A stretch of 64,000 bases of DNA from Oscillospiraceae bacterium (lineage in GTDB: Bacteria; Bacillota; Clostridia; Oscillospirales; SIG627): assembly GCA_015065325.1 (NCBI GenBank), contig SVQO01000001.1, forward strand, positions 124,001-188,000, in the 5' to 3' direction. The notes under the pieces are model-generated. The model made no database searches. It was not told the origin of the DNA and was given only the letters and a program-made list of their open reading frames with translations. Position 1 is the stretch's first letter. Every line of letters starts with the position of its first letter. Shown here one piece after another: positions 34,801 to 42,946 of this stretch. The translations under genes and the position numbers were made by a program.

Positions 34801-35323
34801 CGCGGGTAGCGTACTGACCCGCCCCCTCTACCCGATGGGATTGCACGTAGCCCGCCTCGGAAAGAAGCCTTATCAGCTCCTCCTTTTCCAGGGTATCCCC
34901 AACGGCAAGAGGTCTTCTCAGGCGCTCCATTACCTCGGGAGGAAGAGTAGCCTGGCAAGCCGCCTCAAAGGTAGTCACCACCAGATCCCAATCCCCTGCG
35001 GCGATCCTTCCCAGCACCTGCAATCGCTGTGCGGAAAAGTCACGGCTAGAGGAGTCCATCCGCACCAGGGAAAAGTCTCTGGCAGGGAAAAAGAGTGCGC
35101 CCGAAAAGACGGAAGAAAGTGCCTTGTGCACCTGCATTGCCTCCGATTCGTCGGCAAACAGAAGCAAAGCCTTCTCTCCCGCAGCTCGCAGCACCGTCGC
35201 GGGAAACAGCTCCTTTGCGGCGGAGGCGATCCCCGTTACCAAAACGGGCTTTTTCTCTTTTTTCAGCGCGGCAAGCAGAGGTTCAAACGCCTTCTCCTTC
35301 CGCAAAAGATCCGTTAAAAGCAT
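31808..35323 (-). CDS. mfd: Transcription-repair coupling factor
   Basis: 1,171 residues, the normal length. The N-terminal UvrB-like module (FFPARDFSLVRMDSSSRDFSAQRLQVLGRI) is followed by the RNA-polymerase-interaction (CarD-like) domain LAVGDYVVHNSHGIGVFRGVEKM, then the RecG-like translocase with Walker A MDRLLCGDVGFGKTEVALRG, DEEQ-box VIDEEQRFGVTHKERLK and TATPIPRTMNMALSGIKD, helicase motif VI HQIRGRVGRSDRKAYAYL, and the C-terminal TRCF domain. It releases stalled RNA polymerase at lesions and recruits UvrA. A plus-strand open frame across it is an antisense shadow. Confidence 0.96.
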   Translation of the reverse strand: MLLTDLLRKEKAFEPLLAALKKEKKPVLVTGIASAAKELFPATVLRAAGEKALLLFADESEAMQVHKALSSVFSGALFFPARDFSLVRMDSSSRDFSAQRLQVLGRIAAGDWDLVVTTFEAACQATLPPEVMERLRRPLAVGDTLEKEELIRLLSEAGYVQSHRVEGAGQYATRGDIVDVFLSGDEVPYRIEFFGDEIDAMGSFDLVTQRRIENTEGIVLKPAAEITFSSEERNTVCAYLREAAEKSRPEEKEKRVFIRSMLERIEAGMDFAKDLFLPLIYRFATLLDYLPEELIFLYGQTEGKAALEICEKMLEEELKGLYEDNKTLLPPDDIRLLMDFEELCGLLSARRTLLMENFYAGKSKIAPDGIFSFVTRTSARAFRDLEGLLQDAEELQEEGYHTLVLCENSLSAGNLYEYFLAAGKSARRLTGEETELPEEGVGILARSAFGGDLIRDGFEFSDSKVALLRDTETFAAKAKKKKRDHSGVKSDAKKKLLSYQDLAVGDYVVHNSHGIGVFRGVEKMRSADGSQKDFIKISYAGSDVLYVPCANLDSVSKYIGPKSDSGHLKLNKLGGNDWQKATARAKAGAKDIAKKLIALYAQRQNMKSYAFSPDTTWQGEFEQAFPYGETDSQLRATAEIKADMEKPIPMDRLLCGDVGFGKTEVALRGVFKCVMDGKQAAILVPTTILAWQHYQTILSRFRGYPVKVEMISRFRTKKEQTRILQLLAEGQIDILVGTHRLLQQDVKFADLGFLVIDEEQRFGVTHKERLKELSRGVDVLTLTATPIPRTMNMALSGIKDMSLLEEAPEDRFPVQTYVLEYDRGLILEAIRRELRRGGQVFYLHNNIEELQAVEPWLQREFPEASIAVGHGKMDKDSLSDIWKDMMDKEVDILLCTTIIETGVDLPDANTLIVENADHFGLSQLHQIRGRVGRSDRKAYAYLTYRKGKMLSEVSVKRLEAIREYTEFGAGFQLALRDLEIRGAGNLLGAEQSGHLDSIGYDMYMKILNDAVLEEKGEKVTSPAECIVDLAMDGFIPESYVPYPAERMDLYRKIASLRTDDDASDLTDEMLDRFGDLPRSVKNLFSVALLRARAEKTGCIKISQSGNSISFIFQKLSEEAMLLQSAVYASRLTLSFAEKPSMTLTLKQKENALEACKEFFLHLSGFLNTIQE

Positions 35324-35338
35324 AATTTTCTCGTCAGT

Positions 35339-36286
35339 TTAATCTGCACGAAATTCTTTTTTATTGTAAATAAGAATAGAGTTTGATGCGGCACGGTACA
35401 GCGCTTGAAGCTGCTCGGGCGTTGCATTCCGAATCGTCTCTCTTGTGATCGTCGGCATTTCATAAGAGTAAGGCGCAAATTGAAAATCTCCGGGAGTTCC
35501 GTGGAGAGTCGTATTCCTGAAATAATCTATTATCTCCTGGTCTCTTCTTTCCAATTTACGAACGCCGAAAGCGCTCATCACCGCCTCAAAATCATCTTTT
35601 CCAATGAAAATCCCATCGTATTCGATATATACCCCAACTCGCTTATCTGCGCGAACCAAAACCATACTCATAAGATATCCTTCAGGCGACCCGTAAATCC
35701 GAGCATAGTCTTCGTAGAGACAGGCATACGGTTGGGCAAAACTCTCACATTCATCTGTATTCTCATTGATCGGCATCAACATTTTGAGGGGGCCTGTTGA
35801 AATAAATTGCGCAGTAATATTCTCGTGCTCCTCAACCTTTATCGCCTGATAAAAATCCTCTGACAAAACGAAAACGGCATAGTCCCACGCTTTCAGCACG
35901 TCTTCAGCGGTAATCGTATCGGTTTCGAAAATCTCTACCCGAGATACGGGAGGGAGCTCTTTCTCCAAGTACACGTTCTCAATATGTTTTCCGGGTTTTA
36001 AGTCTCCCAAATCGTTCTGAACGTCTCCCGCTTCCGCAACTACAGGGAAATCGTGAATTAGTCCTTTTTCAAGCTGCACGTAGTCCTTTCCATTTTCCAA
36101 AGGCTCCCCGTTTGCCAAAGATAATTCACCGTACTCCTCCTTGGGAACAACAGTCGGCTCTCCGTCGGGAACAGAGACTTTCCGTTCCGCCTTCGAGCAG
36201 GATACCAAGGAAAAAACAGAGCAAGCAGCAAGTAGAATTGTTGTCAGGCGAAACGCAAACAATTTAATTTTCATGGAAAGTCTCAT
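35339..36286 (-). CDS. Hypothetical lipoprotein between mfd and ymdB
   Basis: 315 residues if the first ATG (36286, AGGAAT upstream) is used; a second ATG four codons later is possible. Lipobox SLVSC follows a typical signal peptide. The mature protein has a VTVPEEY..-like spacer and a mixed alpha/beta body with no motif I recognise. Its base composition is lower in GC than neighbouring mfd and ymdB, which suggests later insertion into this otherwise conserved cluster. It starts six bases after the ymdB stop. Confidence 0.65.
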   Translation of the reverse strand: MRLSMKIKLFAFRLTTILLAACSVFSLVSCSKAERKVSVPDGEPTVVPKEEYGELSLANGEPLENGKDYVQLEKGLIHDFPVVAEAGDVQNDLGDLKPGKHIENVYLEKELPPVSRVEIFETDTITAEDVLKAWDYAVFVLSEDFYQAIKVEEHENITAQFISTGPLKMLMPINENTDECESFAQPYACLYEDYARIYGSPEGYLMSMVLVRADKRVGVYIEYDGIFIGKDDFEAVMSAFGVRKLERRDQEIIDYFRNTTLHGTPGDFQFAPYSYEMPTITRETIRNATPEQLQALYRAASNSILIYNKKEFRAD

Positions 36287-36292
36287 TTGAGT

Positions 36293-37090
36293 TTATTCCT
36301 CCCCGGTCAAGTGAATTTGTCGGGTGCTTACGCAAAGGCCCGTATCGGGATCTACGTCGAAAACGGCTCCCCAAGCCTCGGTTTCCCCCTCTGCCACCTC
36401 GTAATAGGTAGGCATACGGGTCGTAAATTTTGCAATGGCAATTTCTTTTTTCATCCCCAGAACCGAGTCCGCACTGCCAACCATACCAAGGTCGGTGATG
36501 TATCCCGTTCCGCCGGGAAGGATTCTCAGATCCGCCGTGGGAATATGGGTATGCGTGCCGAAAATGGCGGCAAATCGGGAATCAAAGTAAGAGGCAAAGG
36601 CTTTTTTCTCTCCCGTCGCCTCCCCGTGAAAATCACAGAAGGCAAAATCGTAATGACCCGCTTCACGCTCCAAAATGCGCTCGACAGACTCGAAGGGAGA
36701 GGTAAGGGCATCCATAAACAAGGTCCCCATCACGTTGATCACCAAAACCCTCAGTCCCGAAAGCTTTAAGATCGAATAGCCCTTCCCCGGGCAAGCAGCG
36801 GGATAATTACAAGGACGGAGCAGGGAATCTGCTCCGTCCAGAAGATCGTAAACGCTTCTTTGTCTGAAAACATGATTTCCCGTTGTGATCAGATCCACAC
36901 CTGCGGCATACAGCATTTCTGCCGACTCAGGATCGATACCGCCCCGACGGGCGGAATTTTCCCCGTTTGCGATGACCAGATCGGCACACTCCCTCTTTCT
37001 CAATTCGGGAAGGACCCGACGGAGGAAAAAGCAGCTTTTTTCGCCTACCACGTCACCGAAGCAAAGGAGTCGAAAGGCTCTTGTTTTCAT
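36293..37090 (-). CDS. ymdB: YmdB-family metallophosphoesterase
   Basis: 265 residues. The motifs of the TIGR00282/YmdB family are complete: CFGDVVGEKS, NGENSARRGG, TTGNHVFRQ, CDFHGEATGEK and FGTHTHIPTAD. YmdB is a cyclic-nucleotide phosphodiesterase (2',3'-cNMP; cAMP in Deinococcus) that influences RNase Y activity and biofilm choice in Bacillus. It lies directly downstream of rny, its usual place. Confidence 0.93.
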   Translation of the reverse strand: MKTRAFRLLCFGDVVGEKSCFFLRRVLPELRKRECADLVIANGENSARRGGIDPESAEMLYAAGVDLITTGNHVFRQRSVYDLLDGADSLLRPCNYPAACPGKGYSILKLSGLRVLVINVMGTLFMDALTSPFESVERILEREAGHYDFAFCDFHGEATGEKKAFASYFDSRFAAIFGTHTHIPTADLRILPGGTGYITDLGMVGSADSVLGMKKEIAIAKFTTRMPTYYEVAEGETEAWGAVFDVDPDTGLCVSTRQIHLTGEE

Positions 37091-37110
37091 TCGTTCGTCT
37101 TTTCTATTTC

Positions 37111-38661
37111 TTATTTTGCGTACTCCACGGCACGGGATTCGCGGATCACGTGGATCTTGATCTGTCCGGGATACTCCATCTCCGCCTCGATCTTGCGGGC
37201 GATGTCGTGCGCAATGAACGCCATATTTTCGTCATTGACCACTTCGGGCTTCACCATTAGGCGCAGCTCTCTGCCTGCCTGAATGGCAAAGGATTTCTCC
37301 ACTCCGTTGTAGGAGTTTGCGATCTCCTCCAGCTTCTGCAATCTCTTGATATAAGACTCCAGATTTTCCCGTCTTGCGCCGGGACGTGCGGCGGAAACTG
37401 CGTCTGCCGCCTGAACGATCACCGCTACCAGCGTCTGAGGCTCAACGTCGTTGTGGTGTGCCTCGATGGCGTGGATCACGTCCTTATTCTCGCGATACTT
37501 CTTGGCAATGTCCGCACCGATCTGGGTGTGGCTGCCCTCAACCTCGTGGTTCAGTGCCTTGCCGATATCGTGCAACAGACCTGCACGTCTTGCAAGCATG
37601 GGATCGATCCCCAGCTCGTCGGCGATCATTCCCGCAATGAAGGAGACCTCCACGGAATGCTTCAGCACGTTCTGTCCGTAGCTGGTACGGAACTTCAAGC
37701 GACCCAGCAAGCGGATCAGCTCGGAATTCATACTGTGGATACCGCAGGAAAGAACTGCCTGCTCACCCTCGCTCTTGATGGTTGCCTCCACCTCTTTGCG
37801 GGATTTCTCCACGGTTTCTTCGATTCTTGCGGGATGGATACGACCGTCGCTCATTAGCTTTTCAATGGTCAGTCTTGCGATCTCGCGACGCATGGGATCA
37901 AAGCTGGAAAGGGTGATGGCCTCGGGGGTATCGTCAATGATCAGATCCACACCGGTCAGAGTCTCGATGGTGCGGATATTTCTTCCCTCGCGTCCGATAA
38001 GTCTTCCCTTCATATCGTCGTTTGGCAGGGCTACTACGGAAACGGTAGCCTCGGTCACGTGGTTTGCGGCAATACGCTGGATGGCGCCGGTGATCAGGTC
38101 TCTTGCCTTATTCTCGGCATTCTCCTTCAGCTCTGCCTCGATCTCTGCCATACGGATGGAGGCGGAATGCTTTGCCTCTTCCTCATAACGCTGGAACAGG
38201 ATCTGCTTTGCCTCCTCGCCGGTCATACCGGCACACTTTTCAAGGATGGCAATTTCCTCCTCCTTGAGCTTATCAAGCTCTGCCTTCTTCTGCTCAGCCT
38301 CCTTCAGCTTGCTCTCAAGGCTTTCTTCCTTGCGTTCCAGATTCTCGATCTTACGGTCCAGATTTTCTTCCTTCTGGATGGCACGCTTCTCCAAACGGGA
38401 AACTTCGTTTCTTCTTTCCTTGATCTCGCGATCCGCTTCGTTCTTATTGCGAAGCACTTCTTCCTTTGCTTCCAGAAGAAGCTCTTTTTTTCTCTGCTCG
38501 CCGGCTTTACGGGCCTCGTCCACGATCTTGGCGGCTTGACCCTCTGCAGTACCGATCTTACTTTCGGCAATGCGCTTGCGGTAAACGATACCGGCGGCAA
38601 AGCCGACGACCAAGGTCAGAACTGCGCTGGCAACGCAGATGATGATTTCCATCGGTTCCAT
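37111..38661 (-). CDS. rny: Ribonuclease Y
   Basis: 516 residues from the ATG at 38661 (AAGGAGGTG 11 bases upstream); a second ATG three codons on is also possible. Order: N-terminal membrane helix ([23 protein letters not shown]), a long coiled coil (~30-190), KH domain ([26 protein letters not shown]) and HD domain with [18 protein letters not shown] and [17 protein letters not shown]. It is the membrane-bound endonuclease that starts mRNA decay. It has its own promoter at 38748-38777 and precedes ymdB. Confidence 0.96.
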   Translation of the reverse strand: MEPMEIIICVASAVLTLVVGFAAGIVYRKRIAESKIGTAEGQAAKIVDEARKAGEQRKKELLLEAKEEVLRNKNEADREIKERRNEVSRLEKRAIQKEENLDRKIENLERKEESLESKLKEAEQKKAELDKLKEEEIAILEKCAGMTGEEAKQILFQRYEEEAKHSASIRMAEIEAELKENAENKARDLITGAIQRIAANHVTEATVSVVALPNDDMKGRLIGREGRNIRTIETLTGVDLIIDDTPEAITLSSFDPMRREIARLTIEKLMSDGRIHPARIEETVEKSRKEVEATIKSEGEQAVLSCGIHSMNSELIRLLGRLKFRTSYGQNVLKHSVEVSFIAGMIADELGIDPMLARRAGLLHDIGKALNHEVEGSHTQIGADIAKKYRENKDVIHAIEAHHNDVEPQTLVAVIVQAADAVSAARPGARRENLESYIKRLQKLEEIANSYNGVEKSFAIQAGRELRLMVKPEVVNDENMAFIAHDIARKIEAEMEYPGQIKIHVIRESRAVEYAK

Positions 38662-38747
38662 TATGTACTTGAACACCTCCTTACTTTTTTCATTACGATT
38701 TTCATCGGAACAAGATTCATAATGACGTATAACCAATACGCCCTTAT

Positions 38748-38777
38748 ATTTTACCTTAAAATCGCAGTTTTTGTCAA
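38748..38777 (-). promoter_or_regulatory. Promoter of rny
   Basis: Minus-strand TTGACA (38772-38777) and TAAAAT (38748-38753), 18-base spacer. Confidence 0.75.
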
Positions 38778-38803
38778 TAGAAAATGTTCAAAAAGTGTGG
38801 GTT

Positions 38804-39490
38804 TTACGGGGCTTTTTTCGCTTTGATCTCCTCTTTCAGCCAAGCGATGGCAGAGGAAAGGGTTCCCACCTCGTCTACCAGTCCTGCAGACACCGCTTCC
38901 CGCGCGTGAACCACCGTGCCGATATCCGTCGCCATATCGTGTCTTCCCTGCATCCATTCCTCCAGCTTTTCGGGCAAAATGTGCGAATGATCGGTAATAA
39001 AACGCAGGATTCGTTCCTGCATTTTCCGCAGGTATTCAAAGCTCTGCGGCACCCCAAGAACCAAGCCGTTGATCCGCACGGGATGCACGGTCATGGTGGC
39101 ACTTTCCGCAATAAAGGTGCGCTTGGCTGAAACCGCCAAAGGGATCCCGATGGAGTGCCCGCCGCCCAGAACCAGTGCCGCCGTCGGCTTTTTCATTCCG
39201 GCGATCAGCTCCGCCATACAAAGCCCCGCCTCCACGTCGCCTCCCATCGTATTGATCAAAAGCAAAACGCCGCCGATTTCGTCGCTTTCCTCCGCCATTA
39301 CAAGACTGGGCAAAATATGCTCGTAGCGGGTCGCCTTTACCCCCTCGGGCAAGGTGCTGTGCCCCTCGATCTGCCCTGCGATCACCAAGGTCTGAATGGC
39401 ACCCTCCTTTCCCGTCACCACCTGACCCAATTCCAAAATGCCCGCTTTTGCCTGCGCCTGCTCCTGAAGCGGCTGTTTTCCTTCACTCAT
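38804..39490 (-). CDS. ClpP-fold serine protease, TepA-like
   Basis: 228 residues. The ClpP/crotonase-type fold shows as GVLLLINTMGGDVEAGLCMAELIAGMKKPTAALVLGGGHSIGIPLAVSA, with the nucleophile Ser in GGGHSIG, and the catalytic His in TMTVHPVRINGLV; the second half has HARGA-like DIGTVVHAREAVSAGLVDEVG. This is the TepA/YmfB group, which sits near ftsK or rny in Firmicutes and is thought to degrade signal peptides. The last residues are Lys-rich (EEIKAKKAP). Confidence 0.87.
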   Translation of the reverse strand: MSEGKQPLQEQAQAKAGILELGQVVTGKEGAIQTLVIAGQIEGHSTLPEGVKATRYEHILPSLVMAEESDEIGGVLLLINTMGGDVEAGLCMAELIAGMKKPTAALVLGGGHSIGIPLAVSAKRTFIAESATMTVHPVRINGLVLGVPQSFEYLRKMQERILRFITDHSHILPEKLEEWMQGRHDMATDIGTVVHAREAVSAGLVDEVGTLSSAIAWLKEEIKAKKAP

Positions 39491-39524
39491 TTGCGGTCTC
39501 CTCTCCGAAATTCACAATTTTTTA

Positions 39525-39547
39525 ACCATATTTTCTCCGAATATGGT
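39525..39547. promoter_or_regulatory. Inverted repeat between divergent genes
   Basis: ACCATATT and AATATGGT are exact complements seven bases apart, between the divergent tepA-like gene and the lipoprotein at 39580. It could be an operator; no regulator is adjacent. Confidence 0.4.
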
Positions 39548-39579
39548 ATGCTTGATACATCAAATTACGAGGTTTTTAT

Positions 39580-40620
39580 ATGAAAAGACTGATTTGCCTT
39601 TTGCTTTTTCTTCTGACTCCCCTTTCCCTTTTTGCCTGCGGAGAGGAAGAACAGCCGCTCTTGAAAAAAAACACCGAGATCTTTTCTCCGCTGTTCGGCT
39701 TCACCATCAGCCAGGGAAAAGCAGGCGAGACCCGCCTTTTTTATATGCCCGAAAGCGACGGATTTCTGTATCTGCTCCCCAATGAAAACGGCGGCGTTTC
39801 CTGCGGCTTCGTTTCTCCCGGCCGCTCGATCTCCAGCGAAGCGATCTTCCAAAGTGAGGCGACCCTTGCCACCGTCACCGTTTGGGAAAACGGGCGCGAC
39901 CGCGCCTGCGTGCTGACGGATCAGGAGCTTTACACCGTCCTTCTGGCGGAAAACGGTGCCCACCGCACCCCCCTTCCCGAGGACTTTGCCTTAAGCCATC
40001 CTACGGATCTCGACGGAGTCTCCTTCATCAATCAAAAGGATTCCCTGCTCCTCATCCACCCCGTGGATTTTGCGGAGACCTACGTACTGGCACAAACCGA
40101 GTCTCTCACCGATTTTGCCGAACCGATCCTTGCCGCAAGTGACGGAAAAAAGATCTGGTACGCCAGAAGATCGGGCTCCGGTGCGTATAAGGGGCTGGGC
40201 TGCTTCAACTACGGAGAAAGCACCCCCGCCTCCACCGAGGACTTTGCCTTCGACGCATTCAAACCCGTGAGCGATAACGCGGTTCTTTTCACCCGCAAAA
40301 CGGAAAACGGTGCCCTTTATATTTACCGCAATCTTGAAACGGGAGAGATCCGCAGTATGGTATCCTCCGTCATTTTCGAGGGAGTGATCTGCGACCCCGC
40401 GGGAAAGGTGCTCTGCGGCTCCGTAACCGAAGGAGACGGTGCCAAGGTCCACGTAATGGATCTGGCAACCGGCAACAAAAAAGGAGAGCATCCGCTGGAA
40501 TACGGCACCCTCTCCCCCAGCCTTGCCATCTCCTCGGATGCGAAAACCCTTCTGATCGCCATCGGAACGGGAGACCGCGCCATTATCGGCACCGTGGATC
40601 TGACCCACTTCGGACTGTAA
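39580..40620 (+). CDS. Lipoprotein with beta-propeller-like repeats
   Basis: 346 residues. The lipobox is SLFAC (Cys20). The mature part has repeated strands each ending in a small turn: SDGFLYLLPNE, NGRDRACVLTD, QKDSLLLIH, DGKKIWYARRS, ENGALYIYRN, DAKTLLIAIGTGDRAIIGTV. That cadence suggests a WD40/YVTN-like propeller. No catalytic residues stand out. It is a single-gene unit ended by the terminator at 40624-40657. Confidence 0.65.
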   Translation: MKRLICLLLFLLTPLSLFACGEEEQPLLKKNTEIFSPLFGFTISQGKAGETRLFYMPESDGFLYLLPNENGGVSCGFVSPGRSISSEAIFQSEATLATVTVWENGRDRACVLTDQELYTVLLAENGAHRTPLPEDFALSHPTDLDGVSFINQKDSLLLIHPVDFAETYVLAQTESLTDFAEPILAASDGKKIWYARRSGSGAYKGLGCFNYGESTPASTEDFAFDAFKPVSDNAVLFTRKTENGALYIYRNLETGEIRSMVSSVIFEGVICDPAGKVLCGSVTEGDGAKVHVMDLATGNKKGEHPLEYGTLSPSLAISSDAKTLLIAIGTGDRAIIGTVDLTHFGL

Positions 40621-40623
40621 ACG

Positions 40624-40657
40624 AAAAAGCACTTGGAAAAATCCAAGTGCTTTTTTT
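40624..40657. terminator. Bidirectional terminator
   Basis: A 14-base-pair stem with a four-A loop (AAAAAGCACTTGGA and complement) between two convergent genes. Confidence 0.9.
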
Positions 40658-40688
40658 GATGCGTTTTTATAAATTTCCGCGCAAACGT

Positions 40689-41330
40689 TTATTCGAGCTC
40701 CTTGAGTGCGTCGATCCACTTTCTTTTGATGATCTCGTGGCCGCAAGCCGTAGGATGCACACCGTCACGGGTCCAATATTCGGGCGGCGCCGAACGGCAA
40801 GCCTCGTCAAAGGCTCCCTGAAGCTCGATGCAGGGCAGACCGTACTGCTTTGCAAGCTTTTTCACAACCTCTGCCTTTTCCGCGACTCCCACCTGAAAGC
40901 GTTCCCAACGATCGGGCTTTTCCTCGGTGTCGCAGGTGGCGGTACCGTGAAGAACGAAGGGAGCGATCAGCATGATCTTCGTCTCGGGCAATGCCTCTCG
41001 GATCTCATCCAGAAGCATCGAGTAGATCTTCTCAAACTTTGCCGTAGCAACGCCGTTTTCCTTTGCGATCTCGTGCCAAACGTCGTTGACACCGATGAAA
41101 ATACTCAGATAATCGGGAGCGAGATTGATCAGATCGATCTTCATACGGGCGTACAGATCCACGATTCGGTTACCGCTTACGCCCCGATTAACAAATTCAA
41201 ATTCAGCAGGGCGTTCCATTCCCAGAGAAGCCTTCACCAGATTGGCGTAGCCGCTTCCCATTCCGTAAAAATCCTCTCTTTTCCGACCGCAATCGGTAAT
41301 GGAATCTCCCTGAAACAGTATTCTTTTCAT
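40689..41330 (-). CDS. SGNH/GDSL hydrolase
   Basis: 213 residues, cytoplasmic (no signal peptide). Block I is ILFQGDSITDCGR with the nucleophile Ser; block II VNRGVSGNRIVDL supplies Gly; block III IFIGVNDVWH supplies Asn; block V DGVHPTACGH supplies the Asp-x-x-His pair. The four catalytic blocks are intact. Members deacylate or de-esterify sugars, lipids and polysaccharides; for this subtype an acetyl-xylan or acetyl-sugar esterase role is plausible. Confidence 0.88.
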   Translation of the reverse strand: MKRILFQGDSITDCGRKREDFYGMGSGYANLVKASLGMERPAEFEFVNRGVSGNRIVDLYARMKIDLINLAPDYLSIFIGVNDVWHEIAKENGVATAKFEKIYSMLLDEIREALPETKIMLIAPFVLHGTATCDTEEKPDRWERFQVGVAEKAEVVKKLAKQYGLPCIELQGAFDEACRSAPPEYWTRDGVHPTACGHEIIKRKWIDALKELE

Positions 41331-41456
41331 TTTTTCTCCCTTCTTTGCAAGAAAAGCAAAACGCGTCCCCTTGCGTTTTTCTTTTCAAAATTATACCATA
41401 TCCTCAATCCTTTGCGCAAGAGAAAATGCAAAAAAAGCAGGTCCTACTGCTCCTTT

Positions 41457-42104
41457 TCAGCCCTGATCGAAATCGATCCTGGGCAGCCTCCAGCGGAATT
41501 TCGTCGCCAAAAGTCGGATCAGAATAATGATAGTAACGGAAACCAAAACCGAAACCGTTTTATCAAAGCAGCGTTCCGCAGCGTAATACACGCAAGCGCC
41601 CGCAAGGGATGCCACTGCGTAAACGTGCTTTTTCAGAACGGAAGGGGTCTGATCCACCAAAATATCCCGCAACAAACCGCCGCCGACGCCGGTCAGCATA
41701 CCCATACAAACGGCAAAAACGAAACGCCCCGAAAAGCCTGCCGCAAACGTCTTTTCCACACCGATCACGGTAAAAACGGCAAGTCCCACCGCATCAAAAT
41801 AGTTGTTGACGATCTCCAGCCTTTTCTTAAAATCCCCAAAGGACTTCCTTTTCAAGTATGAAACGATAAAGACCAAAAGGGAGGTCAGGGCAGCCAAAGC
41901 CAAAACAAGGGGATTGGAAAAAATACTCGGCGGAACCTGCCCCATCAAAACGTCCCGCAAGATCCCTCCCCCAACGGAGGTAATGCATCCCACGAAAATC
42001 ACCCCGAACAGATCCAGTCCCCTCGCCAGCGCGATCAAGGCACCGGAGACGGCAAAAGCAACCGTTCCGATCCATTCCATAATGACGATAACCGTGTCAT
42101 TCAT
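41457..42104 (-). CDS. TRIC-like (UPF0126/YicG) membrane protein
   Basis: 215 residues with seven membrane helices in two repeats, each with the family motif: FAVSGALIALARGLDLFGVIFVGCITSVGGGILRDVLMG and FAVCMGMLTGVGGGLLRDILV. Bacterial members are homologues of trimeric intracellular cation channels; some have been linked to glycine transport. It is 16 bases downstream of the TSUP gene, so the two are probably co-transcribed. Confidence 0.9.
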   Translation of the reverse strand: MNDTVIVIMEWIGTVAFAVSGALIALARGLDLFGVIFVGCITSVGGGILRDVLMGQVPPSIFSNPLVLALAALTSLLVFIVSYLKRKSFGDFKKRLEIVNNYFDAVGLAVFTVIGVEKTFAAGFSGRFVFAVCMGMLTGVGGGLLRDILVDQTPSVLKKHVYAVASLAGACVYYAAERCFDKTVSVLVSVTIIILIRLLATKFRWRLPRIDFDQG

Positions 42105-42120
42105 AAAAAATCCTTCTTTC

Positions 42121-42846
42121 CTAAATGATCATCAAAATTCCGCTGAGGATCATCCCCGCGTAGATCACGTATTTCAGCTTTTGGGCGTTCAAGCGGTCGA
42201 ATACCGCCTTTCCCAACACATCCCCCAGCATACACCCCACCACGCCGACGGCGGCGCACAGCAGGATCTCCCCGGTCACGATGCCGTTTACGGCTCGGGT
42301 CGCCACGGAATAAAGATTTGTCACCCCGAAATAAAACTGAATGGTGGCAAAATACGCAAGATTGCTTTGCATGGCACTGCTCAGATACAAAACTACGGGA
42401 GGGCCTCCTGTAGAAAAAAGTCCGTTCAAGGCTCCTCCCACAGCACCCGCCAAAGCACCTCCGAATGCGGTGGCATTGATGCGAAGGTCCTTGGAGAAAA
42501 AGAGAAACCAAAGACTGAGGAGGATCAGCACCACTCCCAGCAGAAGCTCAAAAACCTCCCCGGATACCTTTACAGAGCAATAGACCGCCACGGGAATGCT
42601 CACCAAAGCGGCGCAAAGCATGGGGAGAGCCGTTTTATAGTCCACGCTTTTTCGGTACTTTGCGGCGTTGTAGGTGGAGGTCACGCAGGAAAACAGTGTA
42701 GAGATGGTCGCCGCCGCAGTATGGGACGGCAAAAAATGAGGCAAAAACATCATCGCAAAAATGCCCAGTCCAAATCCGCTCACACGCTGAACGAAGCCTG
42801 CACCGAAGCCAACCAAAATCAGCAAAACTGCTTGAAACAGCTCCAT
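42121..42846 (-). CDS. TSUP-family (TauE/SafE) membrane transporter
   Basis: 241 residues from the ATG at 42846, which follows a GGGGG-type ribosome site; the 20 residues upstream in frame lack one. Two repeats of four helices with the TSUP motifs GFGAGFVQRVSGFGLGIFAMMFLPHFLP and GALAGAVGGALNGLFSTGGPPVVLYL. TSUP carriers move sulfur-containing or small organic anions (sulfite, sulfoacetate, taurine products); the substrate is unknown here. Confidence 0.88.
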   Translation of the reverse strand: MELFQAVLLILVGFGAGFVQRVSGFGLGIFAMMFLPHFLPSHTAAATISTLFSCVTSTYNAAKYRKSVDYKTALPMLCAALVSIPVAVYCSVKVSGEVFELLLGVVLILLSLWFLFFSKDLRINATAFGGALAGAVGGALNGLFSTGGPPVVLYLSSAMQSNLAYFATIQFYFGVTNLYSVATRAVNGIVTGEILLCAAVGVVGCMLGDVLGKAVFDRLNAQKLKYVIYAGMILSGILMII

Positions 42847-42904
42847 TTTTTCGCCCCCTTTTCTTTTTTGGATATTATAGCACACCGTCCCCTCCCTTGC
42901 AAGC

Positions 42905-42938
42905 AAAAAGAACTTCGCCGTTTGGCGAAGTTCTTTTT
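42905..42938 (-). terminator. Terminator of the solute-binding protein gene
   Basis: AAAAAGAACTTCGCC pairs with GGCGAAGTTCTTTTT around GTTT, directly after the stop codon. Confidence 0.88.
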
Positions 42939-42946
42939 TGGTCTAA